The position numbers were made by a program, and so were the translations under genes. 64,000 bases of DNA, from positions 5,534,501-5,598,500 of the forward strand of contig NZ_CP109603.1 of assembly GCF_025905425.1 (NCBI RefSeq), in the 5' to 3' direction. The notes under the pieces are model-generated. The model saw only the letters and a list, made by a program, of their open reading frames with translations. It ran no database searches and was not told the DNA's origin. Below are positions 1 to 8,533 of the stretch, one piece after another. Within the stretch, counting starts at the first letter, position 1; each line of letters begins with the position of its first letter. This DNA is from Pseudomonas putida (lineage in GTDB: Bacteria; Pseudomonadota; Gammaproteobacteria; Pseudomonadales; Pseudomonadaceae).

Positions 1-608
1 TCGGCTACCCGATGGCCTATTCCATCGCCAACGCCCGCAAAGAGTCGCAGACCGTTCTGCTGCTGCTGATCATGATGCCGACCTGGACGGCGATCCTGAT
101 CCGCGTCTACGCCTGGATGGGCATCCTCAGCAACAACGGGCTGCTTAACAGCTTCCTGATGTGGCTGGGGCTGATCGACCAGCCATTGCAGATCCTCAAT
201 ACCAACCTGGCGGTGTACATCGGCGTGGTCTATTCGTACCTGCCGTTCATGATCCTGCCGCTCTATGCCAACCTGGTGAAGCACGACCCGAGCCTGTTGG
301 AAGCCGCATCGGACCTGGGTTCGAGCACCTTCAACAGCTTCTGGAAGATCACCGTGCCGCTGTCGAAAAACGGCATCATCGCCGGCTGCATGCTGGTGTT
401 CATCCCGGTGGTGGGTGAGTTCGTGATCCCAGAACTGCTGGGCGGCCCGGAAACGCTAATGATCGGTAAGGTGCTGTGGCAAGAGTTCTTCAACAACCGT
501 GACTGGCCGGTGGCGTCCGCGCTGGCGGTGGTGATGCTGGCGATCCTGATCGTGCCGATCCTGCTGTTCAACCGCAGCCAGGCCAAAGAAATGGAGGGCA
601 GGGCATGA
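1..608 (+). CDS. potH: Putrescine ABC transporter permease PotH, 5' truncated by the window edge
   Basis: Inner-membrane permease of the PotFGHI-type polyamine importer, which moves putrescine from the periplasm to the cytoplasm with PotI. The reading frame is open from base 3, so the true start lies upstream; about 201 residues remain. Several hydrophobic membrane spans are visible, and the EAA loop that docks on the ATPase is seen as EAASDLGSS followed by PLSKNGIIAG. The stop codon overlaps the potI start (ATGA), so the two are translationally coupled. The ATPase and binding protein should lie upstream, outside the window. Substrate assignment rests on family resemblance; spermidine or another polyamine is possible. 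Confidence 0.85.
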   Translation, partial: GYPMAYSIANARKESQTVLLLLIMMPTWTAILIRVYAWMGILSNNGLLNSFLMWLGLIDQPLQILNTNLAVYIGVVYSYLPFMILPLYANLVKHDPSLLEAASDLGSSTFNSFWKITVPLSKNGIIAGCMLVFIPVVGEFVIPELLGGPETLMIGKVLWQEFFNNRDWPVASALAVVMLAILIVPILLFNRSQAKEMEGRA

Positions 609-1498
609 AGCGCTTCAGTTTTTCCAAGCTGATGCTGGTGCTCGGCTTGCTGTTCATCTACCTGCCGATGCTGATCCTGGTGATCTACTCGTTCAACGCC
701 TCCAAGCTGGTGACGGTGTGGGGTGGCTGGTCAGTCAAGTGGTACGTCGGCCTACTCGATAACACCCAGTTGATGGGGTCGGTGATGCGCTCGCTGGAAA
801 TCGCCTGCTACACGGCGGTGGCCGCGGTGGCGCTGGGTACCCTGGCGGCCTTCGTGCTGACCCGGGTCACCCGCTTCAAGGGCCGCACGCTGTTCGGTGG
901 CCTGGTCACCGCCCCGCTGGTGATGCCCGAAGTGATCACCGGTCTGTCGCTGTTGCTGCTGTTCGTGGCCATGGCACAGATGATCGGCTGGCCGCAGGAG
1001 CGTGGCATCGTCACCATCTGGATCGCCCACACCACGTTCTGTGCGGCGTACGTGGCGGTGGTGGTGTCGGCGCGCTTGCGTGAGCTGGACCTGTCGATCG
1101 AGGAAGCGGCGATGGACCTGGGTGCCAAGCCGTGGAAGGTGTTCTTCCTGATCACCATCCCGATGATCGCGCCATCGCTGGCGGCGGGCGGCATGATGTC
1201 GTTTGCCCTGTCGCTGGATGACCTGGTACTGGCCAGCTTCGTGTCAGGGCCAGGCTCGACCACCTTGCCGATGGAAGTGTTCTCGGCGGTGCGCCTGGGT
1301 GTGAAGCCTGAGATCAACGCCGTGGCCAGCCTGATCCTACTGTCGGTGTCGTTGGTGACCTTCATGGTCTGGTACTTCAGCCGCCGCGCTGAAGAGCACC
1401 GTCGCAAGGCGATCCAGCAGGCCATCGAAGAAGGGGCCGCGGCGAATGTGTCGCAGCCGCAGGTCAAGCGCCCGACGGCAGCTGCTGCGTCGGCCTGA
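605..1498 (+). CDS. potI: Putrescine ABC transporter permease PotI
   Basis: Second inner-membrane permease of the polyamine importer (297 aa, slightly longer than E. coli PotI because of a polar Ala/Gln-rich C-terminal tail). It has an N-terminal signal-anchor-like helix, the MetI-type permease domain and an EAA motif (IEEAAMDLGAKPWKVF) for contact with the ATPase. The ATG overlaps the potH stop. It is the last gene of its operon: it is followed by a REP pair and then a convergent gene. Confidence 0.87.
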   Translation: MKRFSFSKLMLVLGLLFIYLPMLILVIYSFNASKLVTVWGGWSVKWYVGLLDNTQLMGSVMRSLEIACYTAVAAVALGTLAAFVLTRVTRFKGRTLFGGLVTAPLVMPEVITGLSLLLLFVAMAQMIGWPQERGIVTIWIAHTTFCAAYVAVVVSARLRELDLSIEEAAMDLGAKPWKVFFLITIPMIAPSLAAGGMMSFALSLDDLVLASFVSGPGSTTLPMEVFSAVRLGVKPEINAVASLILLSVSLVTFMVWYFSRRAEEHRRKAIQQAIEEGAAANVSQPQVKRPTAAAASA

Positions 1499-1509
1499 CC
1501 CAGCCTGGG

Positions 1510-1613
1510 GCCGCTTTGCGGCCCTTCGCGGGGCAAGCCCGCTCCCACAGGTACACCACAGGCCTCAGGCTTGTGGATATCCCTGTGGGAGCGGGCTTGC
1601 CCGCGAAGAGGCC
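1510..1613. repeat. Inverted pair of REP elements (BIME-like)
   Basis: Two REP copies lie head to head: TTCGCGGGGCAAGCCCGCTC...CCCACAG at 1524-1550 and its inverse at 1583-1608, separated by 32 nt. A small GGCCGCTTTGCGGCC hairpin flanks the left copy. The pair sits between the convergent 3' ends of potI and the ATPase gene and may help end both transcripts. Confidence 0.85.
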
Positions 1614-1626
1614 AGTAAATCCTCCC

Positions 1627-2787
1627 TCAATCGGGCCAATGCCAAGCCGGTTCATCCAGCATCCCCTGCCCAACGATCATCGTCTGGCCCAGCACTTTCT
1701 CCAGCCGAATCGCATTGCACCCCTCATCCTCTTCCAACGCCGCCACCAACCGTGGCGCATGCGATACCACCCACACCTGGCACTGCTGCGAAGCCCGCCG
1801 AATCAGCCGCGCCAGCGCTGGCAGCAAATCTGGATGCAAACTGGTCTCCGGTTCGTTGAGCACCATCATGCTCGGCGGCCTGGGCGTCAGCAGTGCCGCG
1901 ACCAGTAGCAGGTAGCGCAAGGTGCCATCGGACAGTTCTGCGGCAGTCAACGGCCGCAACAGCCCCGCTTGCTGAAAACGCAGGCTGAACAGGCCACCGG
2001 GTGTCGCATCGATGCCCACTTGCGAGCCGGGAAAGGCGTCGCTGATCGCTGCCTGCAGCGCTTCGAAATCGCCGATCTCCTGGATGGTCTGCAACGCCGC
2101 CGCCAGGTCACGGCCGTCGTGGTGCAGCACCGGCGTGCGGGTGCCGAGGCGCGAATGGCGTGCCGGCGCTTCGGGGTCGGTACGGAAATGATCATAGAAG
2201 CGCCAGCTGCGGATCTGCTCGCGCAGGTGCAGCACTTCAGGTGAGCCTTGCACGCTACCAACCTGGTCAAACAGGCTGTCGAACTCGGTCAAGTGCTGGC
2301 TCATGACCTGCCACTGGCGCCCCTCCCGGGCGCGCACCATGGCCGCGCTGCGCTCCACCAGCAGGCTGGCAGGGCGGCATACGGGGCCGGCCCAGATCGC
2401 TTCATGCTTGATCTGTGGGTCCAGGGAAAACATCGACCGGCTCGGCTCAGGTAGCCCCAGGCCAATGGCATAACCAAAGTCTTCGTCGGTAAAGCCCATT
2501 TTCAGGCGCCTCACCTGCTGGCGCGGCCCGCCTTGCACCGGTACCTCGCCCTTGAGCATGCGGCGGCTGATTTTTTCAGGCCCGGCATGGAACGTCGACT
2601 CCAACCCACCCTCGGCGGCCAAGGCATTGACCACCCCACCGCGCGCCGTCTCGGCGAGCAAGCGCAGGGCCTTGTACAGGTTGGACTTGCCGCTGCCATT
2701 GGCACCGGTAATCACGTTGAGCCGGCCCAGCGGCAAGACCAGCTGGTTGATCGAACGGTAGTTGGCGATGGCCAGGGTCGTGAGCAT
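1627..2787 (-). CDS. Solitary AAA/ABC-type ATPase (AAA_21-like, COG4637-like)
   Basis: A cytoplasmic ATPase of the RecF/SMC-like ABC class, 386 aa. Walker A is GANGSGKSN at residues 28-36, an ABC-signature-like LSDGT lies near residue 285, the Walker B region is MMVLNEPETSLHP near 307, and the switch His is in VVSHA near 343. The first acidic residue of Walker B is Asn (codon AAC) instead of Asp, which may be a trait of this subfamily. No nuclease, toxin or reverse transcriptase gene is adjacent, so there is no context for a defence role. The cellular function is unknown. The ATG starts a frame beginning with the expected beta strand (LTTLAIANYRS). Confidence 0.75.
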   Translation of the reverse strand: MLTTLAIANYRSINQLVLPLGRLNVITGANGSGKSNLYKALRLLAETARGGVVNALAAEGGLESTFHAGPEKISRRMLKGEVPVQGGPRQQVRRLKMGFTDEDFGYAIGLGLPEPSRSMFSLDPQIKHEAIWAGPVCRPASLLVERSAAMVRAREGRQWQVMSQHLTEFDSLFDQVGSVQGSPEVLHLREQIRSWRFYDHFRTDPEAPARHSRLGTRTPVLHHDGRDLAAALQTIQEIGDFEALQAAISDAFPGSQVGIDATPGGLFSLRFQQAGLLRPLTAAELSDGTLRYLLLVAALLTPRPPSMMVLNEPETSLHPDLLPALARLIRRASQQCQVWVVSHAPRLVAALEEDEGCNAIRLEKVLGQTMIVGQGMLDEPAWHWPD

Positions 2788-2896
2788 GGGGCGCTTCCGT
2801 GTGCGGGCGAACAGGCAGTATCGCCGTTTGCTAAACCCTGAACTACGCTAACAGTCGCATTCCTCGAACCATTTTGCGCGCAAGCAAGGAGCCCGC

Positions 2897-3985
2897 ATGA
2901 CGTTGAGGCGTCTTCAGTCGGCCGTTTGCCTAGGGTTGCTGTTTATGTTGTCGGGGTGCGAGAAGGAAGTCTCGAGCCCGGAACTGCCCAGGGTTGGCGT
3001 GTTGCAAGTACAACCCACCGATTTCGCGGCCAGGGTCACTCTGACCGGCGACGTGCAGGCGCGGGTGCAAACCGATTTGTCGTTCCGTGTGGGCGGCAAG
3101 ATCATCTCGCGCAGCGTCGATGTGGGCGATCACGTCAAGGCCAACCAGGTGCTGGCACGGCTGGACCCGAAAGACCTGCAGAACAACGTCGATTCGGCCA
3201 AGGCAGAAGTGTTCGCCGCCCAGGCGCGCGTGACGCAGACGGCTGCGGCCTTCGTGCGTCAGCAAAAACTCTTACCCAAGGGCTACACCAGCCAGAGCGA
3301 GTACGACTCCGCCGAAGCCGCGCTGCGCAGCAACCAGAGCGCGCTCAAAGCCGCGCAGGCGCAGTTGGCCAACGCCAATGAACAGTTGAGCTACACCGCG
3401 CTGGTGTCCGAGGCCGCTGGCGTGATCACCGAGCGCCAGGCCGAAGTCGGGCAAGTGGTGCAGGCGACCATGCCGATCTTCGGCTTGGCCGCCGATGGCG
3501 ACCGCGATGCGGTGTTCAACGTCTATGAATCGTTGCTGGTGGCGCCGCCAAGCGATGCCGGGGTGATCGTGAAGCTGCTCGATGACCCCAAGGTGCAGGC
3601 GCAAGGGTTTGTTCGCGAAGTGACGCCGACTGTTTCGGCCCAAAGTGGCACGGTGCAGGTCAAGGTCGGCCTGCGTGACGTGCCGCCCGGCATGCAGCTG
3701 GGCTCGCCAGTAACGGCCACTGCCAATACCCAAGGGCGCTCCAGCATCGAGCTGCCCTGGTCGGCCTTGACCAAGGCGCTGCATGAGCCTGCCGTATGGG
3801 TCGTGGGTGAGGGTGACAAGGTCGAACTGCGCAAGGTTGACGTCGCGCGCTACCTCACCGGCAAGGTCGTGGTCGCCAGCGGCATCAAAGGCGGCGAAAT
3901 CGTCGTCGTCAATGGCGGGCAGTTGCTGCACCCGGGCATGCAGGTGGAAAAAATCGATCAGAAGGCCGGGGGGGATGCGCCATGA
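2897..3985 (+). CDS. RND efflux periplasmic adaptor lipoprotein, first of two (TriA/TriB-like)
   Basis: Membrane fusion protein of a tripartite RND pump (362 aa). The N-terminus is a lipoprotein signal with lipobox LSGC (Cys21), so it should be anchored in the inner membrane and span the periplasm. The order beta-barrel/lipoyl half, coiled-coil hairpin (Ala/Gln-rich, about residues 95-160), second lipoyl half and C-terminal barrel fits the HlyD/AcrA family. A GGAGC-type RBS precedes the ATG. The next adaptor gene overlaps its stop by 4 nt. Two adaptors in one operon is the TriABC arrangement. Confidence 0.85.
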   Translation: MTLRRLQSAVCLGLLFMLSGCEKEVSSPELPRVGVLQVQPTDFAARVTLTGDVQARVQTDLSFRVGGKIISRSVDVGDHVKANQVLARLDPKDLQNNVDSAKAEVFAAQARVTQTAAAFVRQQKLLPKGYTSQSEYDSAEAALRSNQSALKAAQAQLANANEQLSYTALVSEAAGVITERQAEVGQVVQATMPIFGLAADGDRDAVFNVYESLLVAPPSDAGVIVKLLDDPKVQAQGFVREVTPTVSAQSGTVQVKVGLRDVPPGMQLGSPVTATANTQGRSSIELPWSALTKALHEPAVWVVGEGDKVELRKVDVARYLTGKVVVASGIKGGEIVVVNGGQLLHPGMQVEKIDQKAGGDAP

Positions 3986-5049
3986 AGCGTTTGCTGCTGA
4001 TGCTCCCGGTCGGGCTGCTGCTTGTTGCCTGCAGCAGTGAAGAGAAGGTCGTAGAGCCTGTACGGCCGGTGCTTTCGATGAAGGTCGAGCCGCAGGTGCA
4101 AGCGCAACTCGGGCGCTTTGCCGGCAGCATTCAGGCGCGCTTCGAGAGCACCTTGGGCTTTCGCGTGTCCGGGCGTATCGCGCGGCGCTGGCTCGATGTG
4201 GGCGCCCAGGTAAAGCCAGGCGACACGTTGGCCACCCTCGACCCCACCGACCAGCAGAACCAATTGCGCGCCGCTGAAGGCGATCTGGCCAAGGTTCAGG
4301 CGCAATGGATAAACGCCCAGGCCGACGCGCGCCGCCAGCAGCAGCTGTACGACCGCGGTGTCGGCGCCCAGGCCCAGTTGGACATTGCCCAGACCAACCT
4401 GAAAACCACCGGTGCGGCGCTGGAGCAGGCACGCTCGGCGCTTAGCCAAGCGCGTGACCAACTCGACTACAGCACCCTGCGCACCGACCACGCGGCAGTG
4501 ATCACTGCCTGGCAGGCCGAAGCCGGGCAAACGGTAACGGCGGGCCAGGCGGTCGTCACCCTGGCCCGGCCAGACGTCAAGGAAGCTGTTATCGACCTGC
4601 CGATCGGCCTGGCCGAGCAACTCGACAAGGGCCTCACCTTCACCGTGGCCTCGCAGCTCGACCCAAGCATCAACACCACGGCCTCGTTGCGTGAGCTGGA
4701 GCCCCAAGCTGACGCCACCACGCGCACCCGGCGCGCACGCCTGACCCTGGCCAGCACGCCAGCGGCCTTCCACCTTGGCACGGCGATCAGTGTGAGCCTG
4801 AGCTCGGCGGTCACGCCGCGCAGTGAACTGCCGCTGAGCGCCTTGCTCGAACGCAACGGCAAGACCCAGGTGTGGGTGATCGACACACAGCAGAAAACCG
4901 TGGCGACCCGGGATGTGGCCTTGATCGACCGCACCAGCGAGCACATCGTCCTCGCCTCCGGGGTACAGCCAGGCGAGCGCGTGGTGACTGCCGGCGTTAA
5001 CAGCCTCAAGCCTGGCCAGAAGGTCACCTTCGACGAGGATGCGCAATGA
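3982..5049 (+). CDS. RND efflux periplasmic adaptor lipoprotein, second of two (TriA/TriB-like)
   Basis: A 355-aa paralogue of the preceding adaptor, with lipobox LVAC (Cys17). It shares the pattern FRVSGRIARRWLDVGAQVKPGD, the coiled-coil hairpin and a second lipoyl half containing TAWQAEAGQTV. The ATG overlaps the stop of the first adaptor (ATGA), and its own stop overlaps the start of the RND transporter, so all three proteins should be made together. The two adaptors probably form heteromeric protomers, as reported for TriA and TriB of P. aeruginosa. Confidence 0.85.
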   Translation: MKRLLLMLPVGLLLVACSSEEKVVEPVRPVLSMKVEPQVQAQLGRFAGSIQARFESTLGFRVSGRIARRWLDVGAQVKPGDTLATLDPTDQQNQLRAAEGDLAKVQAQWINAQADARRQQQLYDRGVGAQAQLDIAQTNLKTTGAALEQARSALSQARDQLDYSTLRTDHAAVITAWQAEAGQTVTAGQAVVTLARPDVKEAVIDLPIGLAEQLDKGLTFTVASQLDPSINTTASLRELEPQADATTRTRRARLTLASTPAAFHLGTAISVSLSSAVTPRSELPLSALLERNGKTQVWVIDTQQKTVATRDVALIDRTSEHIVLASGVQPGERVVTAGVNSLKPGQKVTFDEDAQ

Positions 5050-8000
5050 AAGGAAGCTTCAACCTGTCCGAATGGGCACTCAAGCATCAATCGTTCGTCT
5101 GGTACCTGATGTTCGTCGGCTTGCTGATGGGGATCTTCTCGTACTTCAACCTTGGCCGTGAAGAAGACCCGTCATTCACCATCAAGACCATGGTCATCCA
5201 GACCCGCTGGCCCGGTGCAACCCAGGACGAGACGCTGTACCAGGTCACCGACCGCATCGAGAAGAAGCTCGAAGAGCTGGACTCGCTCGACTACACCAAA
5301 AGCTACACCCGCCCTGGCGAGTCCACTGTCTACGTCTATTTGCGCGACACCACCAAGGCCAAGGACATCCCGGACATCTGGTACCAGGTGCGCAAGAAGA
5401 TCCAGGACATCCGCGGCCAGTTCCCCGAGGGCATCCAAGGCCCGGCGTTCAACGACGAATTCGGTGATGTATTCGGTTCGATCTACGCCTTTACCTCCGA
5501 TGGCCTGACCTTGCGGCAACTGCGTGACTACGTGGAACAGGCCCGTGCTGAAGTGCGCGAAGTGCCCAACATCGGCAAGATCGAGTTGGTCGGCACCCAA
5601 GATGAAGTGCTGTACCTGAACTTCTCCACCCGCAAACTGGCGGCCCTGGGCATTGACCAGCGTCAGGTCATGCAGGCGTTGCAATCGCAGAACGCGGTAA
5701 CGCCGGCAGGGGTGATCGAAGCGGGACCTGAGCGTATTTCGGTACGCACCACCGGGCAGTTCGCGTCGGAAAAGGACCTGGAAACCGTCAACCTGAGGAT
5801 CAACGACCGCTTCTTCCGCCTTGCCGACATTGCCGATATCGAGCGCGGCTACGTCGACCCGCCGTCACCGATGTTCCGCTACAACGGCCAGACCGCCATT
5901 GGCCTTGCCATCGGCATGAAGGCGGGCGGTAACATCCAGGTGTTCGGCGCTGCGCTGAAGAAGAAAATGGACAGCGTGATCACCGACCTGCCGGTGGGGG
6001 TGGGTGTGCACACCGTGTCCGATCAGGCTGTGGTGGTCAAACAAGCCGTGGGCGGCTTTACCAGTGCGCTGTTCGAGGCGGTGGTGATCGTGCTGGCGGT
6101 GAGCTTCGTCAGCCTCGGCGTGCGTGCCGGGCTGGTGGTGGCCTGCTCGATCCCGCTGGTACTGGCCATGGTCTTCGTGTTCATGGAGTACAGCGGCATC
6201 ACCATGCAGCGGATTTCGCTGGGCGCCTTGATCATCGCCCTGGGCCTGTTGGTGGACGATGCGATGATCACCGTGGAGGTGATGGTCACGCGCCTGGAAA
6301 TGGGCGAGAGCAAGGAGCAGGCCGCGACCTTCGCCTACACCTCGACGGCATTCCCGATGCTGACCGGTACCCTGGTGACGGTGGCCGGCTTCGTGCCGAT
6401 CGGGCTCAACGCCAGCTCGGCAGGCGAGTACACCTACACCCTGTTTGCGGTGATCGCCGTGGCGTTGATCGTGTCGTGGGTGGTGGCGGTGTTCTTCGCC
6501 CCGGTGCTGGGCGTGCATATTCTCAGCAGCAAGGTCAAACCGCACGAGGCCGAGCCAGGGCGAATCGGCAAGGCATTCGAGGGCGGCCTGCTGTGGTGCA
6601 TGCGCAATCGCTGGCTGACCATCATCGGCACGGTGTTGCTGTTCGCGCTGGCGATTTTCTGCGAGCGGTTCGTGCAGAACCAGTTCTTCCCTTCATCCGA
6701 CCGGCCAGAAATTCTCGTCGACCTCAACCTGCCGCAGAACGCCTCCATCGAGGAGACGCGCAAGGTGGTTGACCGGCTGGAGGCCAGGATCAAAGACGAC
6801 CCCGACCTGGTGCGCTGGAGTACATACATCGGCCAGGGCGCGATCCGCTTCTACCTGCCCCTCGACCAGCAGTTGCAGAACCCGTACTACGCCCAGCTGG
6901 TGATCGTCAGCAAAGGCTTCGAAGAACGTCAGGGCATGATGGATCGCTTGCAGAAACTGCTGCGTGAAGAGTTCGTCGGCATCGGCACCAACGTGCAATC
7001 GCTGGAGATGGGCCCGCCCGTGGGGCGGCCGATCCAGTACCGGGTCAGCGGCCAGGACATCGACCAGGTGCGCAAGCACGCCATCGAGCTGGCCACGTTG
7101 CTCGACGCCAACGAGCACATCGGCGAGATGATCTACGACTGGAACGAGCCGGGTAAGGTGCTGCGTATCGAGATTGCCCAGGACAAGGCGCGCCAGCTGG
7201 GGTTGTCGTCCGAAGATGTGGCCAACGTGATGAACAGCATCGTCACCGGCGTACCCATTACCCAGGTCAACGACAACATCTACCTGGTCAACGTGGTCGC
7301 CCGCGCCGAGGACAGCGAGCGGGGTTCGCCCGACACCTTGCAGAACCTGCAGATCGTCAGCCCCAATGGCACCTCGATACCGCTGTTGGCGTTCGCCACG
7401 GTGCGTTACGAGCTGGAGCAGCCGCTGGTCTGGCGGCGTGATCGCAAGCCGACCATCACCATCAAGGCGTCGGTCAATGGCGACATCCAGCCCACCGACC
7501 TGGTGGCCCAGCTCAAGCCCAAGATCGACGAATTTGCCAGCAAACTGCCGGTCGGTTTCGAGGTGGCGACCGGCGGTACGGTGGAGGAGAGCGCCAAGGC
7601 CCAGGGGCCGATCCGCAAGGTTATCCCGCTGATGCTGTTCCTTATGGCGACTTTCCTGATGATCCAGCTGCACAGCGTGCAGAAGCTGTTCCTGGTGGTC
7701 AGCGTGGCGCCGTTGGGGTTGATCGGTGTGGTACTGGCACTGGTACCAACGGGCACGCCGATGGGCTTTGTGGCGATTCTCGGGATTCTGGCCCTGGCCG
7801 GTATCATCATTCGCAACTCGGTGATTCTGGTGACCCAGATCGACGAGTTCGAAGCCCAGGGGCTGTCGCCGTGGGATGCGGTGGTGGAGGCCACCAACCA
7901 CCGGCGGCGGCCGATCTTGCTGACGGCGGCGGCAGCCAGCCTGGGCATGATCCCGATTGCCCGAGAGGTGTTCTGGGGGCCGATGGCCTACGCCATGATT

Positions 8001-8108
8001 GGCGGGATCATCGTGGCCACCTTGCTGACGCTGCTGTTCCTGCCGGCCTTGTATGTGGCCTGGTACAAAATCCGCGAGCCTGAACACAGTAGCAAAACCC
8101 AACACTGA
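5046..8108 (+). CDS. RND family multidrug/solvent efflux transporter (TriC-like)
   Basis: Proton-driven inner-membrane pump of the AcrB/HAE1 class (1020 aa, the usual size). The proton-relay pair is present in TM4 as LGLLVDDAMITVEV (Asp404 and Asp405). The second half repeats the TM/porter layout and includes the LALAGIIIRNSVILV helix. It follows two adaptors with 4-nt overlaps. No OprM/TolC-type channel follows, so it presumably borrows one encoded elsewhere, as TriABC does with OpmH. Substrates cannot be read from the sequence; triclosan or detergents are guesses by homology. Confidence 0.87.
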   Translation: MKGSFNLSEWALKHQSFVWYLMFVGLLMGIFSYFNLGREEDPSFTIKTMVIQTRWPGATQDETLYQVTDRIEKKLEELDSLDYTKSYTRPGESTVYVYLRDTTKAKDIPDIWYQVRKKIQDIRGQFPEGIQGPAFNDEFGDVFGSIYAFTSDGLTLRQLRDYVEQARAEVREVPNIGKIELVGTQDEVLYLNFSTRKLAALGIDQRQVMQALQSQNAVTPAGVIEAGPERISVRTTGQFASEKDLETVNLRINDRFFRLADIADIERGYVDPPSPMFRYNGQTAIGLAIGMKAGGNIQVFGAALKKKMDSVITDLPVGVGVHTVSDQAVVVKQAVGGFTSALFEAVVIVLAVSFVSLGVRAGLVVACSIPLVLAMVFVFMEYSGITMQRISLGALIIALGLLVDDAMITVEVMVTRLEMGESKEQAATFAYTSTAFPMLTGTLVTVAGFVPIGLNASSAGEYTYTLFAVIAVALIVSWVVAVFFAPVLGVHILSSKVKPHEAEPGRIGKAFEGGLLWCMRNRWLTIIGTVLLFALAIFCERFVQNQFFPSSDRPEILVDLNLPQNASIEETRKVVDRLEARIKDDPDLVRWSTYIGQGAIRFYLPLDQQLQNPYYAQLVIVSKGFEERQGMMDRLQKLLREEFVGIGTNVQSLEMGPPVGRPIQYRVSGQDIDQVRKHAIELATLLDANEHIGEMIYDWNEPGKVLRIEIAQDKARQLGLSSEDVANVMNSIVTGVPITQVNDNIYLVNVVARAEDSERGSPDTLQNLQIVSPNGTSIPLLAFATVRYELEQPLVWRRDRKPTITIKASVNGDIQPTDLVAQLKPKIDEFASKLPVGFEVATGGTVEESAKAQGPIRKVIPLMLFLMATFLMIQLHSVQKLFLVVSVAPLGLIGVVLALVPTGTPMGFVAILGILALAGIIIRNSVILVTQIDEFEAQGLSPWDAVVEATNHRRRPILLTAAAASLGMIPIAREVFWGPMAYAMIGGIIVATLLTLLFLPALYVAWYKIREPEHSSKTQH

Positions 8109-8111
8109 ACC

Positions 8112-8141
8112 CTGTGGGAGCGGGCTTGCCCGCTCCCACAG
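8112..8141. repeat. Perfect REP hairpin behind the RND operon, possible terminator
   Basis: CTGTGGGAGCGGG, CTTG, CCCGCTCCCACAG: a perfect 13-bp stem with a 4-nt loop starting 4 nt after the RND stop codon, followed by AGGCCTTTTG. It is a REP sequence folded on itself instead of a spaced pair and probably acts as transcript end or 3' protection. Confidence 0.75.
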
Positions 8142-8174
8142 AGGCCTTTTGTCGCCTACACAATCCTGGTTTGA

Positions 8175-8215
8175 TTTTGGTTATATAAACATTCTTAAAC
8201 AGTATTTTTAAGAAT
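8175..8215 (+). promoter_or_regulatory. Candidate CysB-type operator/promoter region of oscA
   Basis: An AT-rich stretch 88-128 nt before oscA. It contains the palindrome ATTCTTAAA-N7-TTTAAGAAT (8191-8199 and 8207-8215, perfect 9-bp arms) and, just upstream, TTTTGGTTAT (8175-8184). A LysR-type operator is plausible because oscA-sbp-cys genes are controlled by CysB in pseudomonads. A closely related palindrome precedes tonB (12687-12709). Confidence 0.5.
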
Positions 8216-8302
8216 ATCCGCGCCTCACTACTATTGCCCTCAAGCCAGGCGCAAATCCCCTTCAAACCTCTGCCCGGCACCCTCACTCCAAGGAGAACGA
8301 GC

Positions 8303-8485
8303 ATGAGTGCATCTCTGCGTAGCATCGACGGTCAGGACGAAGCCACCATTCTGCGTGAGATCCAGAGCGCCCTGCGCGATCTGCGTTTCGGTGCGGTGGA
8401 GATTACCGTGCACAACGCTCAGGTCGTACAGATCGAGCGCAAGGAGAAGTTCCGCCTGCAACAGCCCGGCCACAAGCCCGGCTGA
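8303..8485 (+). CDS. oscA: OscA, small DUF2292 protein of the sulfur-starvation region
   Basis: A 60-aa cytoplasmic protein (DUF2292) located directly upstream of sbp, as in other pseudomonads, where oscA is linked to use of organosulfur compounds and to chromate tolerance. The start is the ATG at 8303 preceded by AAGGAG; a longer in-frame extension to 8234 has no RBS and looks non-coding. The sequence is charged, with a two-strand pattern (AVEITVHNAQVVQIERKEKF). Molecular activity is unknown. It probably shares a transcript with sbp. Confidence 0.85.
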   Translation: MSASLRSIDGQDEATILREIQSALRDLRFGAVEITVHNAQVVQIERKEKFRLQQPGHKPG

Positions 8486-8533
8486 TCGCGCCACACTTTT
8501 AAAACTAGAAAAATGCCAATCGGGAGCTTCACC

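Noticed and set aside
1510..1613. CRISPR-like appearance of repeated hairpins
   Set aside because: Repeats are inverted REP pairs at scattered sites, not direct repeats with regular unique spacers; no cas genes are present.
1446..1859. Open frame spanning the REP pair after potI
   Set aside because: It runs through a REP hairpin and the 3' end of the convergent ATPase gene; not coding.
3272..5046. Long minus-strand open frames opposite the adaptor genes
   Set aside because: Antisense to two well-supported lipoprotein genes; composition is typical of shadow frames in high-GC DNA.
6693..8105. 470-codon minus-strand open frame opposite the RND gene
   Set aside because: Shadow of the RND transporter; no motif and no start signal.
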